A stretch of DNA of 64,000 bases from CAVVEQ01 sp963828855 (GTDB taxonomy: Bacteria; Chloroflexota; Anaerolineae; Anaerolineales; Anaerolineaceae). A model generated the notes under the pieces. That model had not been told where the DNA came from and made no database searches. It saw only the letters and a program-made list of their open reading frames with translations. The position numbers and the translations under genes are program-made. Positions 46,470 through 56,746 of this stretch are shown one piece after another; position 1 is the stretch's first letter, and each line of letters begins with the position of its first letter. The stretch is from the NCBI GenBank assembly GCA_963828855.1, contig CAWHGB010000003.1, positions 58,702 to 122,701 on the forward strand. Reading direction: 5' to 3'.

Positions 46470-47492
46470 TCAGGGTTCCAACCGAAGGGGCAGGCTGGAA
46501 AGTGCGATCGTGCCCGGGATGCGCCCATCGCTCACCTGGCGCATGGTCAGCAACACGCGGGCAGGAGTGTTGATGGTGTAGGGAATATCCAGGGTGAAGG
46601 GAGTGTGGCTGAGCGGACCGCTGGGAGGTTCGATCTGCAGGATCTTAGTTTCCAGTACAGCCCCGCTTTCATTGAGCAGTTCAAAGATCACAGGCTGGCT
46701 GTTCAGCGGCTTTGCCACACCTTCCAGGTGCAGGATCCCTCCCTGCACGGTGGCATCCGGTTTGTGGTTGCGGATGATGAAGGGTTCCTGCTGGAAACCG
46801 GGATTGGTGGTGATGTTATCCCCAGTTTGATCAGGACAAGATCCAACGAGGAAAGCGCAATAGTGCGACCCAATCGGTCACGCGCGCTCATGACCAGCCG
46901 GGCAGTTTCTGCAACCCCGGGTATATCAAAGGGAACTTCCACGGCTGTATAGATCTGCTTGTTAACGTACTGACGGAAATTCTTGGTGAACCTGGTGATA
47001 AAACGCCCGTCTTCTCCGACCAGGTCGACATAAAGCATGCCGTCCTCACCAGGGGTCATGCCCATCTCCACATTGATCGGCGAACCAATCTTGGAAAGCG
47101 GCCCCGGGCGGGCGATGCGGATAAAAGCCCAGGGTGGGGTGGGGGTTAGGGTGATCGTGGGCGTCTTGCTTGGGCGGCGGGTTCGGGTGGGCGGGTAAGT
47201 CTTGGTGGGGTAACGGGTTTTTGTGGATGTTTTTGCGGGGGTGGGGGTTAGCGATGCTGTCCGCTGTGAGACCTGGGCGGTGCAGTCCGTGAGCGTTGGC
47301 GATTTTTCAGCGCTAGGCGCTCCGTGGAATCGGATGAGGGCTCGGGAGGCAGTAGGTTTGCGTTGCGAAAGGAACTGTTCGAGTTGAACCTGGTTGCAAA
47401 CCCGCGGGGGTGAGCAGGCGGAAGCGGGTATGCCGCGTGGATTGCACCCTGTGATCCAGAGCAGATCCGCCCAGGCAGAAACGGAGGATCAT
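46470..47492 (-). CDS. Thr/Pro-rich lipoprotein of unknown function, frameshifted
   Basis: About 340 residues over three frames. A short lipoprotein signal is recovered after one indel near 47470 (MILRFCLADLLWITGC), then a Thr/Pro/Lys-rich spacer (TPTPAKTSTKTRYPTKTYPP), then a beta-rich domain (PINVEMGMTPGEDGMLYVDL, TIALSSLDLVLIKLG) that appears in two related halves, the second starting ILHLEGVAKPLNSQPVIFEL and ending IPGTIALSSLPLRLEP. The repeated RTIALSSL/GTIALSSL suggests tandem Ig-like or carboxypeptidase-regulatory-like modules. Extracellular, no enzyme motif. Another shift near 46810. Confidence 0.6.
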
Positions 47493-47559
47493 ACCATTTG
47501 AAGGCGGGAAATTCCAGGGCGGGGATCAAGGTGTTTCATGGGCGCATGAGTTTGGCAAA

Positions 47560-49103
47560 TTAATAAATCCTCCCCGGCTGCCGGGGAGGATCCGATTCTA
47601 TAGTTCCGTAGATATCCTTGTACTTCGTCTCCAGGTAACCCAGGTAGGGTTTAGGATCGATCTTCGAGCCTGTCACCCGCTGCACCAGTTCCTGGCATTC
47701 ATACTTGGCACCGTGGCGGTGAACGTTTTCCACCAACCAGCCGAGCAGGGGTTGGAATTCCGCTTTTTCGATCAGTTCATCGAGGTTGGGGATATCCTTC
47801 CGGACAGTCTCCCACAATTGCACGGAGATGACATTGCCGATTGAATAGGTGGGGAAATAACCAATATAACCTGCCGACCAGTGGACATCCTGCAGAACGC
47901 CGCGGCTGTTATCAGGCGGGGTGATGCCGAAATATTCATTGAATTTTGTATTCCAATAATCCGGCAGATCTTTCACCTGGAGGCGGTTCTCCACCAGCGC
48001 AAGTTCGATCTCAAATCGCAGCATGACGTGGAGGTTGTAAGTCGCCTCATCGGCTTCCACGCGGATGAAACTGGGCTCCACTTTATTGATCGCACGGTAA
48101 AAATCAGCCTGGCTTACATTCGCCAATTGTGATTGAAAGCGGGATTGGAATTTCGGGAAGTAATGTTTCCAGAATGGTTTGGAGCGTCCGACCAGGTTTT
48201 CCCACAACCGGGATTGCGATTCGTGGAGAGCCATGGATTGATTACTGGAAAGGGGTGTTCTCGCCAGGGAAGGGGATGCGCCCAAGGCATAAAGTGCATG
48301 ACCGGCTTCGTGCATGCAGGAAAAGAGAGATGAACCAGCCAGGTTTTCATAAACCCGGGTGGTGATGCGGAATGTCGCCCAGGTTGAACCCGGTTGTGAA
48401 GGGATGCACGGCTTTATCCAATCTGCCGCGGTTCCAATCATATCCGAATGCGGAGATGACCTCCACACCAAAATCCCACTGCTCCTTTTCCGGGAAATTC
48501 CCGTGGAGGAAGCTATCATCCACCTGGGGACGGCTGGAAATATGGCGGATCAATTCCACCTGCCGAGGGCGCAGGGTTGAAAATATCTCCACCAAGTCCG
48601 TCGTGTTCAATCCCCGGTCAAAATGGTGCAGTAATGGATCATAAACGTGTTCGTAAGGTTTAAAGAAATCCGGCGTACTGCCGCCGCATCTCAACGATTT
48701 TTTCCAGATAGGGTTGAAACAGCGCAAAGTCATTTTTTGCCTTGGCTTCCTCCCAAACGTTGTTCGCGTTCGCGGTGGTTTGGGCAAATTCGCTCACCCA
48801 CCCTGAGGGAACCTTGATTTCCTTGTCCAACAGTTCCCGGTATAGTTTTACCAGGCGGGCGTCATCCGAATCGGCATCCATCCCAGCCACGGCGTTTTCT
48901 GCGTCTTCCAGGCTGCGGATCATTTCATCGGAGACCGAAAGATTGTGTGCGCGTTCTGCGACTCTGCTTATTGCATACCCGCGACCATCTGCGCCGCCAG
49001 ATGGCATATTCACCTGCTGGTCCCATTCCAGGAGGGCAAAAATCGCCTGGTAATCTTCGATCTCGGCGAGTCTTTCTTTAAAGACTTTCAATGCGTCAGT
49101 CAT
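47560..49103 (-). CDS. M32-family metallocarboxypeptidase (Taq type), frameshifted
   Basis: About 513 residues, normal M32 length, in three frames (breaks near 48680 and 48380). N-terminus has WDQQVNMPSGGADGRGYAI, middle FGVEVISAFGYDWNRGRLDK with VHPFT, zinc site HEAGHALYALG (HExxH), and HESQSRLWENLVGRS, all diagnostic for thermostable carboxypeptidase 1. Cytoplasmic enzyme that removes C-terminal residues from peptides. A GC-rich hairpin overlaps the stop codon. Confidence 0.9.
47567..47591 (-). terminator. Terminator overlapping the carboxypeptidase stop
   Basis: On the minus strand ATCCTCCCCGG, three-base loop, CCGGGGAGGAT, then TTATTAATTTG. The stem overlaps the last codons of the gene. 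Confidence 0.6.
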
Positions 49104-49123
49104 AACTTGTTCCTTCTATGAAT

Positions 49124-50065
49124 TTATACAATCCGCCAGCGAAGGGGTTTCCCTTCCAGGGCGGCGATCACTTCAGTTGAAATATCGATGGCTGCCCGAA
49201 CCTGGGCTTCGGAGGTTTCCGCGCCGATGTGCGGGGTGCAGACCACTTTGGGGTGGCTGGCAAGCTCGGTCTTACCAGGCGGCTCAGTGGTGAAGACATC
49301 CAACGCCGCACCAGCGACCTTTCCGGATTGAAGTGCGGAAAGCAGCGCGGGTTCATTGATCACCCCGCCGCGGGCAGCACAGATGATGCGCACACCTGGT
49401 TTCATTTTCTCAAAAGCGGCGGTGTTGATGATGCCCATCGATTCGGGGGTAAGCGGGATGTGCAGGGTGATGAAATCCGACATAGTCAGGAGATCATCCA
49501 GCGAAACCGGTTTCCCTCCGCGTTTCCCGATTTCATCAGAGGTGAGGACAGGGTCGTATGCGATGATCTGCATACCAAATGCTTTCGCCCGTTCCGCTAC
49601 AGCCGCACCGATCCGGCCGAACCCGATCACCCCCAGGGTTTTTCCGTAAATCTCCGTTCCGCGAAGTTCTTTTTTGAGCCAGTTGCCTTCCTTCATGCCA
49701 CCATCTGCACGGGGGATATCGCGGATGAGGGAGAGCATCAATCCCAGGGTCAATTCCGCCACGGCAATGGTAGTCGCTAGAGGTGAATTCACCACGATGA
49801 CATCCTTCGCTTTGGCGGCATCCAGGTTGATGTTATCCACACCCACACCAGCCCGGCCTGCAACCTTAAGTTTGGATGCAGCAGCGAGCACTTCGGGGGT
49901 TAGCTTGGTCCTGCCGCGTACAATAACTGCATCGTAATCGCCTATCTTTTGGAGCAGATCTTCAGCGGTGATATCCTTGAGGTTATCCACCTGAGCCGAT
50001 CGTTCCAGGATCTCGCGCCCTTCTTTTTCAAGACCATCGGTGAGCAGAATTCTGTATCCGGACAT
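49124..50065 (-). CDS. serA: D-3-phosphoglycerate dehydrogenase-like 2-hydroxyacid dehydrogenase
   Basis: 313 residues from ATG 50065, with AAAGGAG 7 nt upstream. D-isomer-specific 2-hydroxyacid dehydrogenase fold: GRAGVGVDNINLDAAK, NAD motif GKTLGVIGFGRIGAAVAERA, HIPLTPESMGIIN, CAARGGVINEPAL with the catalytic Arg, and CTPHIGAETSEAQ with the catalytic His. It is the short form without the C-terminal ACT domain. VGVDNI and ARGGVIN patterns fit SerA best; another hydroxyacid substrate cannot be excluded. No serB or serC next to it. Confidence 0.82.
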   Translation of the reverse strand: MSGYRILLTDGLEKEGREILERSAQVDNLKDITAEDLLQKIGDYDAVIVRGRTKLTPEVLAAASKLKVAGRAGVGVDNINLDAAKAKDVIVVNSPLATTIAVAELTLGLMLSLIRDIPRADGGMKEGNWLKKELRGTEIYGKTLGVIGFGRIGAAVAERAKAFGMQIIAYDPVLTSDEIGKRGGKPVSLDDLLTMSDFITLHIPLTPESMGIINTAAFEKMKPGVRIICAARGGVINEPALLSALQSGKVAGAALDVFTTEPPGKTELASHPKVVCTPHIGAETSEAQVRAAIDISTEVIAALEGKPLRWRIV

Positions 50066-50193
50066 ACTTTGCTCCTTTCGATTTAGATTAATTGAAAGTA
50101 ATACCAAACTTTAATTTTACCTTGATTTCATCTTCGCCCGGAGTAGAGGAATGGTTGATGGGATGGCAAATGTCTCAATGATAGAATTGGCGC

Positions 50194-50766
50194 ATGTCCT
50201 GGCAGATCAACCCCCGTTTGCTGCGCTCCGAGCCGCTTCGCCGCTGCGATTTTCCATCCTGCCGCGCAGCCTGCTGCCTCTATGGGGTCTGGGTGGACCT
50301 GGCAGAAAAAAAGCGCATAATCGCGCAAAAAGCAGAGATCAGCAGCCTTCTTCCTGCCTCCCATCATCTACCGGACACCTGGTTTGAAACCACAGTCGAG
50401 ACGGATCCCCACGCTCGCACCGGAAGGGTGGTGCACACTCGTGTTGTTCCGGATGATTCCCATTACGGCGGCAGCAGGTGTGTTTTCCTGCTCCCGGAAC
50501 ATAAATGCGCGCTCCAGGTGGCTGGCGAACAGATCCACGGGGATCCCTGGTCAATTAAGCCATTTTATTGCATTCTCCACCCCCTTGACCTGGATGATAC
50601 TGGCCGTATCACCCTGGATGAAACACGACTTCTAGCCGAAGAAGCGGCATCATGCCTGGTGTCATCCGATGAACTTATTCCGCTGGTGAAAACCTTCGAG
50701 CCGGAACTCAGGTACTTTCTGGGTGATGAAGCATACATACAAATAATGGATGATTCAGGGGGATAA
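50194..50766 (+). CDS. Cys-rich DUF3109/YkgJ-like protein
   Basis: 190 residues with a clustered Cys pattern: CDFPSCRAACCLYGVWVDL, then SRCVFLLPEHKCALQ and IKPFYCILHPLDL. That spacing is typical of YkgJ/DUF3109 proteins thought to bind zinc or an iron-sulfur cluster. Function unknown. Cytoplasmic. Divergent from serA. Confidence 0.7.
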   Translation: MSWQINPRLLRSEPLRRCDFPSCRAACCLYGVWVDLAEKKRIIAQKAEISSLLPASHHLPDTWFETTVETDPHARTGRVVHTRVVPDDSHYGGSRCVFLLPEHKCALQVAGEQIHGDPWSIKPFYCILHPLDLDDTGRITLDETRLLAEEAASCLVSSDELIPLVKTFEPELRYFLGDEAYIQIMDDSGG

Positions 50767-50792
50767 AAAAAGGCCGGAGTTGTTCTCCGGCC
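50765..50792 (-). terminator. Terminator of the MacAB-like operon
   Basis: On the minus strand GGCCGGAG-AACAA-CTCCGGCC is followed by seven T (plus-strand A at 50765-50771), 21 bp after the permease stop. Confidence 0.85.
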
Positions 50793-50812
50793 ATGTATGA
50801 AATCGTTGAAGA

Positions 50813-52039
50813 TTATTCGTACCGAAGGGCTTCCACCGGTTCTAAATTGGCCGCCCGGTTTGCCGGATAGATCCCGAAGAATAAGCCGACCGCGGTGGAA
50901 AAAATGGTTGCCAGCAGCACGGATTGAAGGGTGATCGAAGGGTAAAAGGGCGACCCGCTGGCCTCGGCAACCTTGCCTACGATGAAGCCGATCAGCCACC
51001 CAAGCGCGATCCCAACCACGCCGCCGATGAGGCTGAGCAGGGAGGATTCAGTGAGAAACTGGATCAGGATATCACGCTTGCGCGCGCCGATGGCTTTTCG
51101 CAACCCGATCTCACGGGTACGCTCAGTGACCGAGACCAGCATGATATTCATGATACCGATGCCGCCCACGAGGAGGGAAATGGCCGCGATACCTCCCAGG
51201 AAGATGGTTAGCACACCGGTGATTGTCTGTGCAGTGCTGACGATATCCTGCTGCGACATGACCGTGAAGTCATCCACCCCGATTTCGGTACGGTGCCGGG
51301 TCCTGAGGATCTGCGAAATCTCCTCGGTGGCAGAGTTGATTTGCTCTGGGCCGGTTGCTTGGATATAGACAATATCATATTTATTATTACTTCTGTTGAT
51401 CAATCGCGCCTGAGCCGTCGAAAGCGGAACCAAAACCACATTATCCTGGCTGCCGAACGAGCCGCCTCCTTTGGAAGTCAACACCCCGCCGATTCGGAAT
51501 GGCTGCCCTTCGATGCGGATGGATTCTCCAACCAATCCATCGCGTCTGCCAAAGAGTTTATCCGCCACCTCAGGTCCGATCAAGGCAACGGAGGCGCGGC
51601 CCAGGAAATCCTCCTCGGTGAAAAACGCGCCTTCAGTTAATTTCTCATTACGCACGCTCTCATAAGTCGTCGTTACCCCGCTGACCTGCGAGTTGGTCTG
51701 TTCACCACCGTAGGTTATGTTCAGGTTCGACATGATCACAGGCGCGACTAGGGCAATTGACGGTGCCTGGAAGGGGTCGGCAATGGCGTTCACATCCGCC
51801 TGGGATAAAGGTTTGATATTTCTAACCTCTTCCTGCAGGTTCCCGGGAAATACGAACAGGAGGTTTGTGCCGATCCCGTTGATGGAGCCGGTAATTGTGT
51901 TCTGAGCTCCAGTTCCAACCGCCAGCATGGCGATAACAGCGGCAACACCGATCACGATTCCAAGAATGGTTAAACCGGAGCGGACCTTGTTGGCATTAAG
52001 ACTTTCCAAAGCTTCAAATATTGCTGCCCGGATGTTCAT
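50813..52039 (-). CDS. MacB/FtsX-type ABC transporter permease
   Basis: 408 residues. One N-terminal helix (GLTILGIVIGVAAVIAMLAVG), a large extracytoplasmic MacB-PCD domain to about residue 270, and three C-terminal helices with GGIGIMNIMLVSVTERTREIGLRKAIGARKRDIL, the FtsX signature. Exports macrolides, peptides or lipids through mechanotransmission with its ATPase. Overlaps the ATPase gene by ATGA and sits in an adaptor-ATPase-permease operon under a MarR regulator. Confidence 0.92.
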   Translation of the reverse strand: MNIRAAIFEALESLNANKVRSGLTILGIVIGVAAVIAMLAVGTGAQNTITGSINGIGTNLLFVFPGNLQEEVRNIKPLSQADVNAIADPFQAPSIALVAPVIMSNLNITYGGEQTNSQVSGVTTTYESVRNEKLTEGAFFTEEDFLGRASVALIGPEVADKLFGRRDGLVGESIRIEGQPFRIGGVLTSKGGGSFGSQDNVVLVPLSTAQARLINRSNNKYDIVYIQATGPEQINSATEEISQILRTRHRTEIGVDDFTVMSQQDIVSTAQTITGVLTIFLGGIAAISLLVGGIGIMNIMLVSVTERTREIGLRKAIGARKRDILIQFLTESSLLSLIGGVVGIALGWLIGFIVGKVAEASGSPFYPSITLQSVLLATIFSTAVGLFFGIYPANRAANLEPVEALRYE

Positions 52040-52716
52040 TTGGACTTCTCCACTAAACCGTCTTTCAACCGGATGATTCGCTGGGTTCGCTCCGCCACAC
52101 CTTGATCGTGTGTGACGATAAGGATCGTGGTACCCTTCTCCTTGTTCAATCGAAGGATGAGATCCATGATCTCCTTGCCGGATTTGGAATCCAGGTTACC
52201 CGTGGGTTCATCGGCCATGAGCATGGCCGGATTGTTGATCAAGGCGCGGGCGATAGCAACGCGCTGCTGCTGACCGCCAGAAAGTTCCATGGGGCGGTGA
52301 TCAACCCGGTCACCCAGCCCGACTTCAGCAAGCGCCTCCCTGGCGCGTTTCAACCTGCCTTCCTTTACCCCGGCATAGCGTAACGGTAGTTCCACATTCG
52401 AAAGGGCTGTAGCTCTTGAGAGAAGGTTGAAGCTCTGGAATACAAAGCCCACCTTCCGGTTACGGATGCTGGCAAGCTGGTCGTCGGTGAGGGAACTCAC
52501 CGACTCACCATCCAGAATGTATTCGCCGCAGGTAGGCAGGTCCAGGCAGCCCAGGATATTCATCAAGGTTGATTTGCCGGAGCCTGAGGGGCCCATGATC
52601 CCGACGACCTCACCTTTAAGTATTTCAAATGAGACTCCGTCGAGGGCATGGACTTCGTTCTCACCCATTTTGTAGATCTTTTTCAGATCTTTGGTTACGA
52701 TCACTTTTTGTTTCAT
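52036..52716 (-). CDS. MacB/LolD-type ABC transporter ATPase
   Basis: 226 residues. Walker A GPSGSGKST (42-50), Q-loop VGFVFQSFNLLSRA, signature LSGGQQQRVAIAR, Walker B MLMADEPTGNLDS, switch His in VTHDQGVAE. The DEPTGNLD and NLLSR motifs place it in the LolD/MacB/FtsE group. It powers the neighbouring permease. The gene follows the adaptor by 15 bp. Confidence 0.95.
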   Translation of the reverse strand: MKQKVIVTKDLKKIYKMGENEVHALDGVSFEILKGEVVGIMGPSGSGKSTLMNILGCLDLPTCGEYILDGESVSSLTDDQLASIRNRKVGFVFQSFNLLSRATALSNVELPLRYAGVKEGRLKRAREALAEVGLGDRVDHRPMELSGGQQQRVAIARALINNPAMLMADEPTGNLDSKSGKEIMDLILRLNKEKGTTILIVTHDQGVAERTQRIIRLKDGLVEKSK

Positions 52717-52731
52717 ATTTTTCGACTCTGA

Positions 52732-54196
52732 TTAATTGCCGCCAGACATTCCTCCCCGGGGAGGACCTCCGGCGAAGTTGAATGTGGAGGGTGGATTCAG
52801 GATGATCTGATCGCCTTCTTCCAGGCTGTTGGAGACCAGCTCGCTGTATGTATCCGAGGACAAGCCCAGGGTGACATTCACCATCTCCGATTTCCCGTTG
52901 CGTAGGACGTAGATCACCCGCTTGCCATCCACCATTCGGACTGCCCGGTTGGGAATGAGCAGGACGTTATCAAGTTGGTCAACGATGATATTGACCGCTG
53001 CAGTCATGCCTGGAAGCACGTTGGCATCCGGTTCGGTGAGTTGGATGGTTACTTTGAAGTTGGCAACACCCTGAATGACATCCGCTACTTTTGCCACCTG
53101 GGTTACCTGGCCTGCGTAATCCTTGCCTGTCACTGCATCCAGTGTGATGGTGGCTTCCTGACCTGGCTCGATCCTACTGATATCCACTTCCGAAAGATTG
53201 ACATCCACGAGCATCCGCCCCATATCATCGATGCGGATGGCAGTGGCACCAGGACTGGCCTGGTCTCCGACTTTTATATCCGTGTCGGTCACTTCGCCTG
53301 AAATGGGGGCGATTAGATAGGCAGTATCGATTGTTGCCTGGAGGGCATCCACCTGGGCTTGGGCGGCAGCGATATCATCCGCGTTGGGGCCATCCTTCAG
53401 GCGGTCGTAGGTTCGCTGCGCGTCTGCCAACTGTGCAAGGGCGATAGCCAGGTTGGCGTCGTTTTTTTGCACTTCGAGGGCGCTGGGTTTTTCGTTCAAA
53501 TAATCATAATTGGTTTTAGCTTGATCATATGCTGTCCTGGCTGCGGTCAACCGACTGAGGGCTGCGATGAAGTTCGGGTTGTCTTTAGCAAGATTTTTAA
53601 ACATGTCATAGAATTTCTGCGCATCATCAAGATTGCCCTTGGCGATGGTTAAATTTGAATCTGCAGTATCAACCATATCATCCGAACCACGGCGGGTTAC
53701 ATATGTAAGCACCCGATTTTTGGCTTTATTTACAGCATCCTGGGCATTCACCACGGCAAGCTGCGCCTGGGAGGCGGCGGTATTGGATGATTTGACGTCT
53801 TCAAGGTTGCGCTGGGCGGTAATCAGCTGGGCTTTCGCCTGGATCACGTTCTGGGGCAGGGAGGTGGTGGAAAGCTCCGCCAGGATCTCGCCCTTCTTCA
53901 CCTTATCCCCGATGGTAGTGTTGATCTTCTCGATCGTTCCGGTGGTTTTCCAGGATAAGGTTGGCTGTCTGGTCGGAGTGGATCGTGCCGGTTGCACCCA
54001 CCTGCGCGGTGAGCAGACCCTTACCCAGGGTTTCCGTTTGGAATTCACCAGTTCCCTTTGAATTGTTCAAGACCATCGGAACAATGATGAATAAAGCTAT
54101 CACCACGATCACCCCTGCGAGGATGATGGTCGTGCTTTTCTTCATTTTCCATTTTCCATTTTCGTCATAAAACACTGCTTTGATTTTGTTTGCCAT
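52732..54196 (-). CDS. Efflux adaptor (MacA/HlyD-like), one frameshift
   Basis: About 487 residues. One N-terminal membrane helix after KWKMKKS (TTIILAGVIVVIALFIIVPM), then GATGTIHSDQTANL, a frameshift near 53950, and WKTTGTIEKINTTIGDKVKKG (lipoyl-like half), a long coiled-coil hairpin (about 95-240), and IDTAYLIAPISGEVTDTDIKVGD for the second lipoyl half, then a beta-barrel. A Gly-rich C-terminus (GGPPRGGMSGGN). It bridges the ABC permease to the outside surface. ATG 54196 has AAGGAGA upstream. Confidence 0.88.
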
Positions 54197-54227
54197 GTGA
54201 ATCTCCTTGAAAAATGTTTGCGTGCGA

Positions 54228-54800
54228 TCAATCTATCGGAGGTGAAAAAGGCGAAAAATCGCTTTTCGAAATAACCGAATCGATCAATTTTTTTAATAGT
54301 TGAATAAGTTGTTTCCGCTCTTCAGGTTCTAGCCTGCTGACGAGATCATTCAAAAGATCCACCTTTTGCGGATTCGTTTCTTTGACAAGTTGCCGACCCT
54401 TCTCAGTCAATCGGATCCTGAACAGCCGCCTGTCAGCCTGGTCAATATTCCGTTCGATAAGACCCTGACTTTCCATCCCGCGCAGAATGGAGCTGATTGT
54501 ATTTTTCTTGACACTACTGGTATGACTCATAGAGGTGGGTGTGATCCCTTCACAATTTCCATTTTCCTCTTCCTCCAGCAGCCGCATCATTAAACCCCAA
54601 CGCGCGGGAGTGATATCAGATTCAGGGTCATCTTGTAGGAAACAACTGCTCATAAAATGGGAAATCATTTTTGTCATCGCCATGATCTCGATGCCATCGG
54701 TTTCTTTCCCGTTAGCCATAAACCGGAGATGGTCCTCAAAAATGGGAGACATCAAATCGGTTGGAAACTTCCCAATATTTGGAATTTGATTTGTTTTCAT
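54228..54800 (-). CDS. MarR-family transcriptional regulator
   Basis: 190 residues from ATG 54800. Winged helix of MarR type: DITPARWGLMMRLLEEEE, the recognition region SHTSSVKKNTISSILRGMES, then the wing QGLIERNIDQADRRLFRIRLTEKG (the DxRDxR-like DRRLFRIRLT signature). MarR proteins repress drug-efflux genes until a ligand binds. It is the first gene before the adaptor, ATPase and permease on the same strand, so it likely controls itself and the exporter through the palindrome at its promoter. Confidence 0.9.
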   Translation of the reverse strand: MKTNQIPNIGKFPTDLMSPIFEDHLRFMANGKETDGIEIMAMTKMISHFMSSCFLQDDPESDITPARWGLMMRLLEEEENGNCEGITPTSMSHTSSVKKNTISSILRGMESQGLIERNIDQADRRLFRIRLTEKGRQLVKETNPQKVDLLNDLVSRLEPEERKQLIQLLKKLIDSVISKSDFSPFSPPID

Positions 54801-54817
54801 AATAGTTCCATATAGAA

Positions 54818-54860
54818 TAGTACGAGGCAGAACTTTACCACCTCGAACTATCAAAGTCAA
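54818..54860 (-). promoter_or_regulatory. marR promoter with operator-like palindrome
   Basis: On the minus strand TTGACT (54855-54860) and TAAAGT (54832-54837) are 17 bp apart. Inverted halves TAGTTCGAGG (54841-54850) and CCTCGTACTA (54818-54827) flank the -10 box with one mismatch, an arrangement in which bound MarR would block RNA polymerase. Confidence 0.75.
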
Positions 54861-55011
54861 GGGTAAATTACATTTCTGTAAAGAGTTTTAATAAACCTTA
54901 ATGATTTTCTAATTCCATCCCACAGGATTACCCATGGATAGGTTTCATTATCGGTGGAGCATTTCTTTCTTTTTCCTTAATTTGTAGTTTGGCGGCAAAA
55001 GATATAATCCA

Positions 55012-56274
55012 ATGCCGGTATTGAAAATGAGAAAGTATTCCGCCATCCTTGTGATCGGTTTAATCTCGCTTCTCCTGCTGAGGAACAGTCAGGTGGAAGC
55101 GCGCGATACTTATGACCGGGTACGCGATCATACCCGCGAGCGGGAATTTGATTATGTCACCTGGACGCTCGATTCGCTGGGGGGTAAGTTGAGGCAATTC
55201 GCTTCTGGTACTACCCGCTATCTGGAGCCTGCAAGGCAGCATGACCTGGTTCGGGAGTATGCGCAAATCATCCGCGAACTAGATGAAACCAGTGCGGAGA
55301 TCCGCAGGATCTTTGCGGATCCGACGGTGAAGGATGCGGAACTGGAAGCCTCGCAGCTGCTGGTGAAACAGGCTGACTTAAAGCAACAGCGCGACCGGTT
55401 GGCTCCGCTCGCGGAGGGGATTCTGCAACAACAGATCAGTGAAGTGGTGAAGGGGCAGAACCTGTCATTCCTGGGTCAACCGGTGCCTGCAGTGCTTTTC
55501 AACGTCACTCCTTTGCCAATGGCGTTGATCGTTTCTCCGCGGGATACCATCCGGCAGGAGGCGAACATTTCGCTGCTTCCCGATCTACCCCTGGATCAGA
55601 TCGATGGGTTGGAAAAGGAGGTCACCCAAGCGCTGGATGTCTCCGCCCTGGTGGTGCCGGTGGGGGGAATCGGGATGTACCCCACGATGGTGATGAGTTC
55701 CTCCGACCTTCCCTGGCTGATCGAGACGGTCGCCCATGAATGGATTCACAATTACCTGACCCTGCGCCCGCTGGGCATGAATTATGAAACCACACCCGAA
55801 CTCCGTACGATGAATGAAACCACAGCCTCCATCGCTGGAAAGGAGATCGCGGATCTGGTCATCGCCAGGTATTACCCTGAGCTGGTACCACCGCCTGCGT
55901 TTGAAAGCACTGAGAATCCAGGTGCAAAGACCGCGGAGGATTTTAAACCCCGTTTCGACTTCAACCGGGAGATGCATACCACCCGCGTGACGGTGGATGG
56001 GCTGCTTGCCCGCGGATTGATCGAACGGGCGGAAAAATTTATGGAATATCAGAGGGAATATTTCTGGGAGAAAGGCTACCAGGTGCGCAAGTTGAACCAG
56101 GCTTACTTTGCCTTCTACGGCGCGTATGCGGATCAACCCGGCGGAGCTGCGGGAGAGGACCCGGTTGGCCCGGCAGTGCGTGCCTTGCGCGAACGCAGCC
56201 ATGGATTGGCGGATTTTCTCAGGCAGATTTCAGGAATGACCAGCTTCGAGGAGCTTACCCAGGCTGTTAATTGA
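55012..56274 (+). CDS. Membrane-anchored putative zinc metalloprotease
   Basis: 420 residues. N-terminal signal or anchor (AILVIGLISLLLLRNSQVEA), then a helical, charged region with coiled-coil character (about 75-135), then a domain holding HEWIHNYL (HExxH, 242-246) and a following acidic helix with ETTASIAGKEI that could supply the third zinc ligand. No known peptidase family is clearly matched. The extracellular side is expected. A second ATG five codons in is also possible. Stands alone between marR and fmdB. Confidence 0.65.
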   Translation: MPVLKMRKYSAILVIGLISLLLLRNSQVEARDTYDRVRDHTREREFDYVTWTLDSLGGKLRQFASGTTRYLEPARQHDLVREYAQIIRELDETSAEIRRIFADPTVKDAELEASQLLVKQADLKQQRDRLAPLAEGILQQQISEVVKGQNLSFLGQPVPAVLFNVTPLPMALIVSPRDTIRQEANISLLPDLPLDQIDGLEKEVTQALDVSALVVPVGGIGMYPTMVMSSSDLPWLIETVAHEWIHNYLTLRPLGMNYETTPELRTMNETTASIAGKEIADLVIARYYPELVPPPAFESTENPGAKTAEDFKPRFDFNREMHTTRVTVDGLLARGLIERAEKFMEYQREYFWEKGYQVRKLNQAYFAFYGAYADQPGGAAGEDPVGPAVRALRERSHGLADFLRQISGMTSFEELTQAVN

Positions 56275-56676
56275 TCAAAGTTCGGTGAATGGATCCGATT
56301 CAGCACCGCTGTAACTTTCATCTTCTATTTCAGGCATTTCACGCTCGATCTGGTCCGGTGTCTGTCCCTTCTCAAGGCGGTCCACCACATCGTCGAATTC
56401 CGGCGCGATTTCCTCCCCCATCTCGTCTTTCATTTTCCGCAGCATACCCCCCAGGGCGACCGGGTCGTCATCGACCGCATCCAGAAGGGCTGGATCTGCT
56501 ATCTTGCTCAACCTTTCCTCATCTGAATGACCGATGCGAACCCGGTTTATCTTTCGGGTTACCGCGAGACTATTGCAATCGGGACAGGCGACCACCTTAT
56601 GGCCATAGTCTTCGTAGGATATTCGGAGGGCAAATTTATTCCCGCAATCCAAGCATCGGTAATCATAGACCGGCAT
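56275..56676 (-). CDS. FmdB-family zinc-ribbon protein
   Basis: 133 residues from ATG 56676. The first 45 residues are the FmdB zinc ribbon: MPVYDYRCLDCGNKFALRIS then VVACPDCNSLAVTRKINRVR, giving CxxC...CxxC. The rest is acidic and low in structure (EIAPEFDDVVDRLEKGQTPD). Small zinc-ribbon regulators of unknown target. The longer upstream frame is a shadow of gmk. Confidence 0.85.
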   Translation of the reverse strand: MPVYDYRCLDCGNKFALRISYEDYGHKVVACPDCNSLAVTRKINRVRIGHSDEERLSKIADPALLDAVDDDPVALGGMLRKMKDEMGEEIAPEFDDVVDRLEKGQTPDQIEREMPEIEDESYSGAESDPFTEL

Positions 56677-56746
56677 GTACAACTCCAGGGGTTGAAAATC
56701 AAACTCCATTATAATCAAGGCAGGCAACCCTTCAAAAGGATCGTGA

